Numbered from the stretch's first letter, positions 33,987 through 43,780 are shown. The stretch is 64,000 nt of DNA from JAMQKA01 sp031569985 (GCF_031569985.1 NZ_JAMQKA010000019.1:36879-100878); one strand, 5' to 3'. Translations and numbers: made by a program. The notes: generated by a model not told the origin, from the letters alone.

Positions 33987-36900
33987 GTGACTTCATCTAC
34001 AACCAAATGGCAGATCTGGATTGATACGGGTGGCACCTTCACCGATTGCATCGCCCGAGATCCCGGAGGCGTATTCCATAAAACCAAAGTTCTGAGCAGC
34101 AGCGCCCTAAGGGGTACTATCCTGGAGTGGATCAATTCGCAGAAAATACGAATCCGGCAAAACTGGAATGCACCTAACAACTTCGTAAAAGGCTTCCAGT
34201 TTCATCTACTGGGAAGAGAACACGCGCCGGTGCCCGTTCACTCTTTCGATGCCAGGAACTCGATAATCAACTTGCAAGAGGAACTCCCTGTAAATAATCC
34301 ACCCAATTCGTTTGAGGTTACGTCTGATATTGAAGCACCGATCCTGGCAGCCCGGCTTGTGACAAAGACGACAGCCGGACAGCAGTTGCCGCCGTCAGAT
34401 CTTCGGCTTGCCACTACCAAAGGCACCAACGCCCTGCTGGAACACAAAGGAGTCCCTACCCTATTCCTGGTAACGGAAGGCTTCGGTGATCTACTTCGTA
34501 TTGGGGATCAAAAAAGACCGGATCTTTTTGCCCTGAATATTGAAAAACCGAAGCCACTCTATCGAGAGGTCATTGAAGTACCCGAACGGATCGATTCGGA
34601 AGGTAATCCCATACGGTCCCTGCAAAAAAACTCACTGAAAGCACAGCTTGAGCAGGTGCAAAGTCCCGCTGAAACATCAGTTGCTCTCTGCCTGATGAAT
34701 AGCTACAAAAACGCTACCCATGAACAAGAAGTAGCTAATCTTTTAGAAGAGCTGGGCTTCAACTATATTTCAGTTTCTTCGGAATTGAGCCCATTTATTA
34801 AGATACTTCCCCGGGCCCAAACGACCGTCGTAAATGCCTACCTCGCGCCCATCCTCCACGAATATATCGACAGGGTTAGAGAAGAGCTCAGCTCCGGCTC
34901 GTTCCGGATGATGACCAGCGCTGGGGGACTCGTTGACACCGAAAACTTTAATCCCAAAGACAGCCTGCTCAGCGGTCCTGCCGGTGGTGTTGTCGGGGCT
35001 TCAGCGGTTGGGAAAAAAGTGGGGTTTAAGCATATCATCTCGTTCGACATGGGAGGCACCAGCACCGACGTTGCCCGTTATGACAATGAGTTCGACTATC
35101 TTTTCCAACACCAGGTGGGCGATGCACGGCTGGCGGCCCCCGCCCTTTCAATTGAAACGGTGGCAGCCGGCGGGGGATCGATCTGCTCTTTCGATGGATT
35201 CAAACTGACGGTTGGTCCTGAAAGTGCCGGCGCTGATCCGGGTCCCGCATGCTACGGGGCGGGCGGCCCGCTGACGGTGACCGATGTGAATCTCCTTCTG
35301 GGCCGACTTGAACCAGAAAATTTTGGCATTCCTGTCTCCATGGAAGCCTCCCAGCAGCGGCTGGACGAAATTATTAAGCAGGTAAACAATCAAAAGGCTG
35401 GGCATTCCACAGCAACCGAGATCCTGGAGGGGTTCCTTCAGATTGCCAATGAGCGGATGGCCGACGCAATACGCAAAATTTCACTCCGAAAAGGCTACGA
35501 TCCACGGGAATACGCCATCGTTGCTTTTGGGGGAGCCGGTGCCCAGCATACCTGCGCCATCGCCAGCCAACTGGATATCAGCGACATAGTTATTCCTACT
35601 GATGCTGGTCTCTTAAGTGCATATGGTTTGGGGAATGCGGTCATTGAACGGTTCGAAGAGCAGCAGATCCTGCAAAAGCTACAGGATGTCGGTACCTCAC
35701 TGGAAAAACAATTTGAGGAGCTCGGGGAAAAAGCCATTGCAAAGCTACAACAAGAGGGAATTCCGGAGGCTGAAACGGAACTTCGGCGCCGGTCCGTTTT
35801 TATGCGGCTTGAAGGACAAGAAGCTACGCTCGAAGTCAACTTTGGTGATGGAAAAGAATTGGCCGAATCCTTCAAACAGTTATACCTGCAACGGTATGGC
35901 CACTGGATTGGAGGACGGACGATAGAAGTTGAATCGATACGAGTTGTTGCCTCCAGCAAAAAACCGAAGTTCGATCACGTGAAGGAAACGGAGCCCGAGA
36001 GCACTGCTCAACCCCGGCGGACCAAGGAGATTATTTTCAACGGGGAAAAAGTGAAGACCCCCATCCTCAAGCGAAGCCACCTTTCCCGCGGCCAAAAGTT
36101 CAGCGGGCCCGCCCTGATCCTGGATCCCTACAGCACCATTGTCGTTGATCCTGGCTGGGCATTGGAAGTGAGGGAGAATGGATCGCTGGTTCTTTTTCAA
36201 GTTGATGCCCATTCCGAAACCGCCTCGTCTCGTATCTCCGGCGGTCGATCAGAAGCCGTGGCCCTGGAGCTATTCACAAACCGTTTTACTTCAGTAGCCG
36301 AAGAGATGGGTGAAATGTTGCGGCGCACGGCCCTGTCTGTAAATGTAAAGGAGCGCATGGATTTCTCCTGTGCCCTGCTCAACGCTGACGGAGAATTGAT
36401 CGTAAATGCACCGCACATACCAGTCCACCTTGGAGCGCTCGGAATTTGCGTGCGGCGACTGCAGGAGACGATAGAGATGAACCCCGGGGATGTAATCGTG
36501 ACGAATCATCCCGCTTTTGGCGGCTCTCACCTGCCTGACATAACGATTGTGACCCCGATATTTACGAAGGATCCCTCTCCGGAACTCATCGGTTTCGCAG
36601 CCAGCCGGGCCCACCATGCAGAGATCGGGGGTACGCGCCCCGGTTCCATGCCGCCCGATGCCTCCACCCTTGCAGAAGAAGGCGTTGTAATCCCACCGAT
36701 GCACTTGATAAAGGAAGGAAACGAGCAGTGGGATCAAATGAGAAGACAACTGGAATCTGCAGAATATCCCACCCGAGACATCGAAGAAAATATTGCCGAT
36801 CTACAAGCAGCTGTGGCTGCCAATAACCGCGGGGCTCACTCTCTGCTTCAGCTGGTCGAGGCCCACGCCAAAGAATCTGTGTTGCACTATATGAGCGCCC

Positions 36901-37790
36901 TGAAACAGTATGCCGCTGATAAAATGCGTGCTACCATCCGTAACCTGCCGAAAGGTTCTTTTGAAACCACCGAACTGCTGGATGACGGGACCAGGCTAAA
37001 GGCGAATATTACGATTACAGAACGAGCAATTATTTTTGACTTTGAGGACACAGCCCTGGTCCATCCGGGCAATCTCAATGCGACACCGGCAATCGTTAAC
37101 AGTGTAATTATCTACATCCTACGTCTGTTGGTTGATGAGGAACTGCCACTGAACGAGGGACTACTGGAACCGGTATCCATACAATTGCCTAAAAATTCGA
37201 TCTTAAACCCTGACTTTCCGCAGAATCCGAGGGAATGTCCCGCCGTTGTAGGTGGAAATGTGGAGACCAGTCAGCGATTGGTGGATCTGCTGCTAAAGCC
37301 ATTTGAAAAAATAGCCTGCAGCCAGGGCACAATGAATAATGTGCTTTTTGGCAACGACTCTTTTGGCTACTATGAGACGATCGGCGGCGGAACGGGGGCT
37401 GGTCCGGATTTCCATGGTACAGATGCCGTACACCACCACATGACTAACACTGCGGGCACTGACCCCGAGATCCTGGAACAGCGCTACCCTGTCCGGCTCG
37501 ATTGCTACTCAATTCGTAAAAATTCGGGGGGCTCGGGAGATCATCACGGTGGTAACGGTATCCAGCGCGAAATGACATTCCTTGAACCGGTCAGTCTTTC
37601 GGTGCTCACGCAGCATCGCAGGGAGCAGCCGTATGGACTCAACGGTGGTAATCCGGGCCAGCGAGGTAAACAATGGGTTATCCGCAACGACGGGACCCGG
37701 GAAACGCTGGCATCGATTGACGGGGCCGACCTACAGGCGGGCGACCGCTTTTACCTACTCACGCCGGGTGGCGGTGGGTTTGGAAGTTAG
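33987..37790 (+). CDS. 5-oxoprolinase (ATP-hydrolysing), fused HyuA-HyuB type
   Basis: This 1267-residue protein converts 5-oxoproline to glutamate with ATP. The HyuA-like half opens with WQIWIDTGGTFTDCIARDPG and has LATTKGTNALLEHKG, SFDMGGTSTDVARYD, and ETVAAGGGSICSFDG. The HyuB-like half begins near residue 750 (ALELFTNRFTSVAEEMGEML, MDFSCALLNADGELIVNAPH, FGGSHLPDITIVTP) and ends GDRFYLLTPGGGGFGS. Size and order match the eukaryotic OPLAH enzyme (about 1290) rather than split bacterial hydantoinases. The start is a GTG at 33987. The last codons and the stop lie in a low-complexity run (GGAAGTTAGAAGTTGGAGG). It stands alone; no pxpABC homologs are seen. Confidence 0.88.
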   Translation: MTSSTTKWQIWIDTGGTFTDCIARDPGGVFHKTKVLSSSALRGTILEWINSQKIRIRQNWNAPNNFVKGFQFHLLGREHAPVPVHSFDARNSIINLQEELPVNNPPNSFEVTSDIEAPILAARLVTKTTAGQQLPPSDLRLATTKGTNALLEHKGVPTLFLVTEGFGDLLRIGDQKRPDLFALNIEKPKPLYREVIEVPERIDSEGNPIRSLQKNSLKAQLEQVQSPAETSVALCLMNSYKNATHEQEVANLLEELGFNYISVSSELSPFIKILPRAQTTVVNAYLAPILHEYIDRVREELSSGSFRMMTSAGGLVDTENFNPKDSLLSGPAGGVVGASAVGKKVGFKHIISFDMGGTSTDVARYDNEFDYLFQHQVGDARLAAPALSIETVAAGGGSICSFDGFKLTVGPESAGADPGPACYGAGGPLTVTDVNLLLGRLEPENFGIPVSMEASQQRLDEIIKQVNNQKAGHSTATEILEGFLQIANERMADAIRKISLRKGYDPREYAIVAFGGAGAQHTCAIASQLDISDIVIPTDAGLLSAYGLGNAVIERFEEQQILQKLQDVGTSLEKQFEELGEKAIAKLQQEGIPEAETELRRRSVFMRLEGQEATLEVNFGDGKELAESFKQLYLQRYGHWIGGRTIEVESIRVVASSKKPKFDHVKETEPESTAQPRRTKEIIFNGEKVKTPILKRSHLSRGQKFSGPALILDPYSTIVVDPGWALEVRENGSLVLFQVDAHSETASSRISGGRSEAVALELFTNRFTSVAEEMGEMLRRTALSVNVKERMDFSCALLNADGELIVNAPHIPVHLGALGICVRRLQETIEMNPGDVIVTNHPAFGGSHLPDITIVTPIFTKDPSPELIGFAASRAHHAEIGGTRPGSMPPDASTLAEEGVVIPPMHLIKEGNEQWDQMRRQLESAEYPTRDIEENIADLQAAVAANNRGAHSLLQLVEAHAKESVLHYMSALKQYAADKMRATIRNLPKGSFETTELLDDGTRLKANITITERAIIFDFEDTALVHPGNLNATPAIVNSVIIYILRLLVDEELPLNEGLLEPVSIQLPKNSILNPDFPQNPRECPAVVGGNVETSQRLVDLLLKPFEKIACSQGTMNNVLFGNDSFGYYETIGGGTGAGPDFHGTDAVHHHMTNTAGTDPEILEQRYPVRLDCYSIRKNSGGSGDHHGGNGIQREMTFLEPVSLSVLTQHRREQPYGLNGGNPGQRGKQWVIRNDGTRETLASIDGADLQAGDRFYLLTPGGGGFGS

Positions 37791-37902
37791 AAGTTGGAGG
37801 TTGGAGGTCTTTTCCTTTTTTGGAAACCATTGTCTATACGTAAATTACTTAATGAGTCGTTGTAGACACTGACTGTTCCAAGAACATTACGGGGAGAATC
37901 CC

Positions 37903-38991
37903 ATGCTACGAAACAATCTTTCCAGGGATGGCCTGGATATAAAATATGTACCCTGTACCGGCTTTTATCTGCTACTGGGAGTCATACTTTTCGTTTTAGG
38001 ATGTTCATCCTCCGAGCAGACTACGCAGCAGCAACAACCTCGGATAGCGGAGACTTCGGCATCACCTGATACCAAGTACACTTCAGCTTTTCCCCGACGA
38101 GATGTATCAGAAAAGATCAACGCTATTTTTCGATCAGTAAAACGCATTACCATTAACGGCATTTATCGTGTGTACCATTTTGAAGATCGCCCGGTTACGA
38201 TAAATCAAATTCGAAACAGCGATTTGAGCGAGCTCGCCACGCGCACTATATCCGAGGAGAAAGGGGTAGCAGGCACTGCTGTATCGATTGCGCAAAACAA
38301 CAGGCATATAACACTTTTGACTTGTGCTCATGTTGTGCAATTTCCGGATACCCTTATTGATTACGAAAGTACGCCCGAACAGGGACATATTAAATCTATT
38401 GCCGTTAAATACAACCAGCGCAACTTGCTGTTTGGTGACTCAAACCTGGTCCCGTTTGAAATAAAATCAGTTGATGAAAACTATGATCTCGCCCTTATCC
38501 AGATCAACAATAACAAGGAATACAGCGAAGAATTTCCACCGCTGTCCATAAGAATGGGGGATTCCAAAGACCTGAAGTGGGGTTCCATGTTGTATATAAT
38601 AGGCTATCCCAAAGGAGCTGCTGTAGTGACCCGGGGCATCGTCAGCAGTCCAAATCGAACGCCTCGGGGCGACTTTTTAACGGATGCCCTCTTTAATCAT
38701 GGAATGAGCGGTGGAATAATCCTGGCAAGTAATAATGATTACCTGACATTTGAGTGGGTTGGAATTGCAAATACGGCATCGGCTGAGCAAGAAAATATCC
38801 TGGTGCCCGATCCGAAAAGACGTACAAGTGAACAGCTCATTGAACCGTATAATGGCTCCATATTTGTAAAGAAAAAGACCCGTATTGTGTACGGACTCAC
38901 CCAGTCCATTCCCACCGCCGGAATCACCGGTTTCCTGGGGCAAAACAAGGACCTTCTCAGGGGCACAGATAATGAGTTGCCCAACTTTTGA
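37903..38991 (+). CDS. Trypsin-like serine protease lipoprotein
   Basis: This 362-residue exported lipoprotein has a membrane segment ending in the lipobox FVLGC (Cys34), then a Q-rich tether. The protease domain has the S1 triad order: H143 in LLTCAHVV, D195 in DENYDLALIQI, and S269 in NHGMSGGIIL, where GMSGG replaces the usual GNSGG. GTAVSIAQNNRHI before the histidine and IIGYPKGAAVVTRGIVSSP in the second barrel match HtrA-like/trypsin-like folds. No PDZ domain follows. It is probably an envelope protease, or a binding protein if the oxyanion loop is impaired. A strong GGGGAG ribosome-binding site lies 8-13 bases before the ATG. Confidence 0.8.
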   Translation: MLRNNLSRDGLDIKYVPCTGFYLLLGVILFVLGCSSSEQTTQQQQPRIAETSASPDTKYTSAFPRRDVSEKINAIFRSVKRITINGIYRVYHFEDRPVTINQIRNSDLSELATRTISEEKGVAGTAVSIAQNNRHITLLTCAHVVQFPDTLIDYESTPEQGHIKSIAVKYNQRNLLFGDSNLVPFEIKSVDENYDLALIQINNNKEYSEEFPPLSIRMGDSKDLKWGSMLYIIGYPKGAAVVTRGIVSSPNRTPRGDFLTDALFNHGMSGGIILASNNDYLTFEWVGIANTASAEQENILVPDPKRRTSEQLIEPYNGSIFVKKKTRIVYGLTQSIPTAGITGFLGQNKDLLRGTDNELPNF

Positions 38992-39183
38992 TTAGAGCAT
39001 GAATGTTGAATCGTTGAAATGTTGAGTTGTTGAACTGTTTTGAATTTTTAACCAACCCTCCTCATCTGACAGAAATGCAAACACAGCAATAATCTTAACA
39101 ACAAAATCGAGGCATTTCTATTTAATTCTATAGACACAGTTTGGTATCTTTGGCACTATTTAGTTCAGCCTATACATTTTGTA
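38992..39183. repeat. Short intergenic region with CAAC/GTTG simple repeat
   Basis: Bases 39003-39045 consist of GTTGAA/GTTGAAAT/GTTGAG units, the reverse-complement type of the sequence at 8391-8430. The remainder carries the putative promoter of the aspartokinase gene. Confidence 0.5.
39145..39152 (+). promoter_or_regulatory. Bacteroidota-type -7 box upstream of aspartokinase
   Basis: TATCTTTG at 39145-39152, within TATCTTTGGCA, fits the Bacteroidota consensus TAnnTTTG and lies 31 bases before the ATG at 39184. About 20 bases upstream is only a weak TTTA in place of the usual TTG-containing -33 element. Confidence 0.6.
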
Positions 39184-40566
39184 ATGAATAACATACGCGT
39201 ACTTAAATTCGGCGGCACCTCCATGGGAGATGAAAACACCTGGCGCAAGGTGCTGGATATTGCTGCGGGCTACCAGCAACCGGTAATAGTAGTCTCTGCC
39301 ACATCCAACACGACCCGGCAACTTTTGGCTGCTGGAGAGGAAGCCCTGAATGATCTTGACAAGGCACTGGAAACAAGCCAAAACATTCGCAGCCGACACG
39401 AGGTGCTGATTGAGCGATTCCTGGATCAATTTGATAGCAATACCACGGGCTCACGACAGCAGTGTCAAGATTGGATCGAAAAGAAGATCGATGAGCTGGA
39501 GAAGCATTTACATAAAATTAATGAGCAGGTGGAGTTTAGTGACCAGCGCAAAGACGCCGTAGCCAGTATCGGGGAGCAGCTTTCTTCTGGCTTGCTGTCT
39601 ATTTGTGGCAAAGTTTATGGCCTGGAAACCACCTTCATCGATGCGCGGGACATAATCAAAACAGACTCCGACTTCGGACAGGCCAATCCCGATACGGAAC
39701 GGATTGACCAGCAAAGCCGCCGAATTCGGGCTAAAGTTGAAAAGGGTGAAATACCCGTGCTCGGTGGTTATTATGGAGAAAACAGTGACGGACAGATTAC
39801 AACACTCGGTTTCGAAGGCTCCGACTACACTGCCAGCCTGGTCGGTGCAGCACTGGATAGTGAAGCAATCGAAATATGGACTGATGTCAGCGGCATTTTC
39901 ACCTGTGACCCCCGCCTGGTAGAGGACGCCGTCTCTATTCCGGAAATCAGCTTCCGCGAGGCGACTGAAATGGCGTATTTTGGGGCCAGAGTACTTCACC
40001 CCTCTACCCTTAAACCGGCGGCTGAGAAGCGGATCCCCGTTTATGTACGGAACATTTTTGAGCCGGATCATCCCGGAACCAAAATATACGCCACAGCCGA
40101 CTCCAACGGGCCGGTCCGAGCACTAACGTTTCTTGAGAATGTGATTATTCTCACTGTCAACGCCCCCAGCACGCTGATGGGTTACCATTTCCTGTCAAAT
40201 GTGTTCGCCACGCTGGAGCGTCACCACATTACGGTAGACGTGGTAACGACGACCGAGGCTTCGGTATCCATTGCGATGGAGCGGCCCGACAAGCTGGATC
40301 TCATTACACGGGAACTCGAGGATATCGGGGAGGTCACATCGACCGAACGGCAAGGCCTGATCAGCCTGATTGGATTTGGTCTCTCAAATGTAGATGCGAT
40401 CACCAGCCGGGTTTTCTCCTCGATCAAAGGGGACCCGCTGTCACTGATCTCATTCAGCCGGGACAAACGAAATCTGAACCTAATCCTCCCGGAAAACCAC
40501 CTGGTCGAGACCGTCCGCTCAATTCACCACTCACTTTTTACTAAAGAATTTTCTACAAAACCGTAA
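39184..40566 (+). CDS. Aspartate kinase
   Basis: This 460-residue enzyme phosphorylates aspartate, the entry step to lysine, threonine and methionine. The amino-acid kinase motif VLKFGGTSMGDENTW opens the protein, with VIVVSATSNTTRQLL, LGGYYGENSDGQITTLGFEG and EIWTDVSGIFTCDPRLV following. Two ACT-type regulatory domains occupy the last 150 residues (LTVNAPSTLMGYHFLSNVFA, SLIGFGLSNVDAITSRVFSS). The layout is that of monofunctional class III (LysC-like) kinases; no homoserine dehydrogenase domain is attached. The ABC-F gene starts two bases after the stop. The partner enzyme asd lies 9 kb away at 49338. Confidence 0.92.
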   Translation: MNNIRVLKFGGTSMGDENTWRKVLDIAAGYQQPVIVVSATSNTTRQLLAAGEEALNDLDKALETSQNIRSRHEVLIERFLDQFDSNTTGSRQQCQDWIEKKIDELEKHLHKINEQVEFSDQRKDAVASIGEQLSSGLLSICGKVYGLETTFIDARDIIKTDSDFGQANPDTERIDQQSRRIRAKVEKGEIPVLGGYYGENSDGQITTLGFEGSDYTASLVGAALDSEAIEIWTDVSGIFTCDPRLVEDAVSIPEISFREATEMAYFGARVLHPSTLKPAAEKRIPVYVRNIFEPDHPGTKIYATADSNGPVRALTFLENVIILTVNAPSTLMGYHFLSNVFATLERHHITVDVVTTTEASVSIAMERPDKLDLITRELEDIGEVTSTERQGLISLIGFGLSNVDAITSRVFSSIKGDPLSLISFSRDKRNLNLILPENHLVETVRSIHHSLFTKEFSTKP

Positions 40567-40567
40567 T

Positions 40568-42559
40568 ATGCTGGCACTTGAAAATATATCGCTAACGCTG
40601 GGCGACCGGCAGCTGTTCAACTCCATCGACGCCCTTATCAATCCCGGGGAGCGGGTGGGACTCGTCGGGCCCAATGGGGCCGGCAAATCCACCCTGCTCA
40701 AACTGATTGCCGGGAAAATTGGCGCTGATGCAGGTGAAGTGAAGCTGTCCAAATCAGCCACAGTAGGGTACCTGCCGCAGGATGGGGTCGATCCGGATCC
40801 CACACTCACCGTTCTGGAAGAGGTGGAAAGTGCGTTCGAAGATCTGCTGGAACTGGAAGATCAAACCATGCAGGAACAGCAAAAGCTGAGCCGCATGGAG
40901 GCGGGTACCGACGAATATCAGAAAACGCTCGACCGCATGGGACGCCTGCAGGATCAGCTGGAGCAATCGGGGGCATATGAGCTGGAGGCGGATATCGAAA
41001 AAGTGCTGATGGGGCTCGGCTTTTCGAAAGAGGATTTTTCACGATCGACCACCGAGTTTAGTGGTGGCTGGCTGATGCGCATCGCCATGGCAAAACTGCT
41101 GCTGCAGCAACCCACCTACCTGCTGCTTGATGAGCCTACGAACCACCTGGATATCGAATCGCTGCAATGGATCGAAAACTTCCTACACAACTATGAAGGG
41201 GCGATCATCATCGTATCGCACGACAAGGCGTTCCTGAACTCTATCACTGAGCGAACACTTGCACTGGACCGCGGCAACCTGTACGACTACTCAGGAAACT
41301 ATTCCTATTACCAGGAGAAACATGAAGAGCGGATGGAGCATCTCCGCAAAGCCTATCAAAATCAGCAGCGGGAGATCAAGAAGCTGCAGGAGTTCATTGA
41401 CAAGTTCCGGTATAATGCCAGCAAAGCCTCGCAGGTGCAGAGCCGCATAAAACAGCTCGAGAAGATGGACAAGATTGAGCTGGATGAGCATGAGGAAGAG
41501 ATTACGTTCCGGTTTCCACCGCCGGAAAGAAGTGGCGCAGTTGTGATGAAGCTGCAGAACATCAGCAAAAGCTACGGTGAGAATCAAGTGTTTGAAGGGC
41601 TTGACTACGCGATAGAACGTGGCGATAAAATTGCGGTCGTAGGCCCCAATGGCGCCGGTAAATCCACCATGGTGCGCATGCTGGCGGGACTGGAGGACTT
41701 CGACTCCGGCATAAGGGAGCCGGGACACAACGTCAGCACAAACTATTTTGCCCAACACCAGGCCGATGAGCTGGATCTCGATCAGACGGTGTTTGGGATT
41801 ATGCGGGAAGCAGCACCAAAAGCCAAAGAGACGCGCCTGCGCACTATTCTCGGCTGTTTCCTGTTCCAGGGGGATGACGTGTTTAAAAAAGTATCGGTGC
41901 TCTCGGGCGGGGAAAAGAGCCGGCTGGCACTGGCCCGGATGCTGGTGAACTCGGCCAACTTTATGATTTTTGACGAGCCCACCAATCACCTGGATATGCA
42001 GTCAAAGAAAATCCTGCAGCAGGCCCTCGATCAGTACGAAGGCACGTTTGTCATCGTCTCTCACGACCGTGATTTCCTCGATCCCATTGTAAGCAAGGTG
42101 CTGGAAGTTCAGCCGAACCGGGTGCGAACCTTTCTTGGCAACGTGTCTTACTACCTGGATAAAAAGAAAGAAGAACAGGAAGCACTTGACCTGGCATCTT
42201 CGACGGGCAGCAATGGAGCTGAAATCAGCCAAGATTCCGCTTCGGACTCAGAATCCGGGCCTGCCATTTCCCGGAAAGAGGAACGGCGCATTGAGGCCGA
42301 AAAACGCCAGCGCAGGTACAAAAAACTGAAGCCGCTCAAGAAAAAAATCGATCCACTGGAGGATAAGATTGAAAAGCTGGAGGATCGCAAAGAGGAGATC
42401 GAAACACAGATGGCAGAGCCGGATTTTTATGATGACGACGAACGGGTGAAAGAGGTCTCACTGGAATATGAAAAACTGAAAGCAGAACTGGTGGAGATCT
42501 ATGATGAATGGGAAACACTGGCATTGAAGATCAGCAAGATCGAAGAGGAGTTTGAATAG
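40568..42559 (+). CDS. ABC-F family ATPase (YheS-like)
   Basis: This 663-residue protein has two ABC domains and no membrane part, as in the ribosome-acting ABC-F family. Domain 1 has GPNGAGKSTLLK, a signature FSGGWLMRIAMAKLL and LLLDEPTNHLDIESL. Domain 2 has GPNGAGKSTMVRM, SVLSGGEKSRLALARML and MIFDEPTNHLDMQS. The FSGGW(r/l)MR form of the first signature is typical of the YheS group. Between the domains is the charged P-site tRNA interaction linker (about 230-310), and the C-terminal 110 residues form a charged coiled coil. It probably rescues or regulates stalled ribosomes. It is co-transcribed with the aspartokinase gene (2-base spacing). Confidence 0.9.
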   Translation: MLALENISLTLGDRQLFNSIDALINPGERVGLVGPNGAGKSTLLKLIAGKIGADAGEVKLSKSATVGYLPQDGVDPDPTLTVLEEVESAFEDLLELEDQTMQEQQKLSRMEAGTDEYQKTLDRMGRLQDQLEQSGAYELEADIEKVLMGLGFSKEDFSRSTTEFSGGWLMRIAMAKLLLQQPTYLLLDEPTNHLDIESLQWIENFLHNYEGAIIIVSHDKAFLNSITERTLALDRGNLYDYSGNYSYYQEKHEERMEHLRKAYQNQQREIKKLQEFIDKFRYNASKASQVQSRIKQLEKMDKIELDEHEEEITFRFPPPERSGAVVMKLQNISKSYGENQVFEGLDYAIERGDKIAVVGPNGAGKSTMVRMLAGLEDFDSGIREPGHNVSTNYFAQHQADELDLDQTVFGIMREAAPKAKETRLRTILGCFLFQGDDVFKKVSVLSGGEKSRLALARMLVNSANFMIFDEPTNHLDMQSKKILQQALDQYEGTFVIVSHDRDFLDPIVSKVLEVQPNRVRTFLGNVSYYLDKKKEEQEALDLASSTGSNGAEISQDSASDSESGPAISRKEERRIEAEKRQRRYKKLKPLKKKIDPLEDKIEKLEDRKEEIETQMAEPDFYDDDERVKEVSLEYEKLKAELVEIYDEWETLALKISKIEEEFE

Positions 42560-42610
42560 TTTTGTTGATATTGTGGTTGCTTTGACCCCGACAGAGCTTA
42601 ACAGGATACC

Positions 42611-42684
42611 GTGCATGAAAGCTGATATGCTCGGTGTTTCTGAGGTACTAATAGCTCAAGCCCTATACGGTTATAGGCGTATAG
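42611..42684 (+). other. Sequence resembling the 3' end of 23S rRNA, plus a small hairpin
   Basis: Between two protein genes, bases 42619-42660 read like the last helices of 23S rRNA: AAAGCTGATATGCTCGGTGT corresponds to the GUUGAUAGGCCGGGUGUG region of E. coli, and TGAGGTACTAATAGCTCAAG (42641-42660) to its GGUACUAAU loop closed by a complementary stem, here TGAG/CTCA. After it, CTATACG/CGTATAG (42663-42669, 42678-42684) forms a perfect 7-base stem. No 5S or rRNA body is present, so this would be a remnant or a chance match. Alignment is from memory. Confidence 0.4.
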
Positions 42685-42768
42685 TGACAAACTTGTAAGC
42701 TGAAGGCATAACTGGAACACTGTTGAATTTTCCTTTATTCATCCTCAATAATTAGATTTTTAGACAAT

Positions 42769-43533
42769 ATGGGTAAATTGGATAACAAAACAGCCATCAT
42801 TACCGGGGCAACCAGGGGAATCGGCCGGGCTATTGCTATGTTATTTGCCAAAGAAGGCGCTAACCTCATATTAAACGGGCGTGATGAAAGTCTGGGCAAT
42901 AAAGTAGCCTCAGAGATCTCTGAAATTGGTGGAAATGCAGTGTTTGTTAAGGCAGACATTCGATCTAGAGAATCCAATCAACAGCTTGTAAACAAAGCAA
43001 TAAATGAATTTGGTGAGTTTAATATTCTGGTTCCCAATGCAGGAATGCTTGGATTAGGCTCGATTACAGATGTGACGGAAGACACTTGGCACCAAACGCT
43101 GGATACCAATCTTAACTCCGTTTTTTATCTTTTACGCGCTGCCATACCCTTGATGCAAAAAAATAATACAGAGAGCTCTATCATCGTTACTGGCTCGATT
43201 GCCGCACACAAAGGATTCCCCAACCATGCGGCCTACTGTGCTTCAAAAGGAGCGGTAGAAGCACTTGTCCGTCAGGCAGCTGTTGATTACGCCCCAAAAA
43301 TCCGGATTAATCTGATACAACCCGGGCCAGTGGAAACCAAGCTATATAATGATTCAGCAGATGCCTTCCCCAATTCTGATACCATCCTGGATGAAGTTCC
43401 CGACTCATTACCTATGAAGCGGGTGGGAGTTCCAGAAGATATTGCAAAGGCAGCCCTTTTCCTGGCGAGCAATGATTCTTCCTGGGTCACTGGTTCCGTT
43501 TTTACAATTGACGGGGGAGCCAGCATAAATTAA
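42769..43533 (+). CDS. SDR-family oxidoreductase (FabG-like)
   Basis: This 254-residue classical SDR has TGATRGIGRAIAMLF (dinucleotide site, residues 12-26), NILVPNAGMLG in place of NNAG, the catalytic serine in IVTGSIAAHKGFPNHA, YCASKGAVEA with the Tyr-Lys pair, IQPGPVETKLYND, and a C-terminal WVTGSVFTIDGGASIN typical of FabG/glucose-1-dehydrogenase relatives. The substrate is undetermined. The TAA stop at 43531-43533 lies within the left terminal repeat of a TIR element (TTAACCTCAGTTCGATATAA from 43530), so the element forms the 3' border of the gene. Confidence 0.88.
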   Translation: MGKLDNKTAIITGATRGIGRAIAMLFAKEGANLILNGRDESLGNKVASEISEIGGNAVFVKADIRSRESNQQLVNKAINEFGEFNILVPNAGMLGLGSITDVTEDTWHQTLDTNLNSVFYLLRAAIPLMQKNNTESSIIVTGSIAAHKGFPNHAAYCASKGAVEALVRQAAVDYAPKIRINLIQPGPVETKLYNDSADAFPNSDTILDEVPDSLPMKRVGVPEDIAKAALFLASNDSSWVTGSVFTIDGGASIN

Positions 43534-43746
43534 CCTCAGTTCGATATAAGGATCGCAAAAATTATAGCTGTCACCGCGAGGAGGCGTCTGTGACAGTAGT
43601 GGCCTTCCATCTTGAGGTCGACGTGGCGATCTGCCCGTCCATTTTCTGTTCACCCGCCGGGAGATCGCCTCCGAAAGGTTTCGGGATCCCTATGATTACT
43701 TAATCCCTCTTCGCAATGACAGGTTCTGTCTCGAACTGATGCTAAA
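43530..43746. repeat. TIR element, copy II (overlaps the SDR stop codon)
   Basis: The left terminal repeat TTAACCTCAGTTCGATATAA starts at 43530. The right end, in reverse complement from 43746, reads TTTAGCATCAGTTCGAGACA, sharing TCAGTTCGA. The interior is a larger inverted repeat: CTGTCACCGCGAGG from 43568 against CTTCGCAATGACAG ending 43722, and GGCGATCTGCC against GGGAGATCGCC. The interior family resembles the widespread TCATTGCGAGG...CGCAATGACA bacterial repeats. Confidence 0.65.
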
Positions 43747-43780
43747 TATTTTTGCATTTCAGAGGATATGCTAAACTAAT

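Noticed and set aside
42611..42684. Complete rRNA or tRNA gene
   Set aside because: Only a short stretch similar to the end of 23S rRNA is present; no cloverleaf, CCA end or rRNA body is found.
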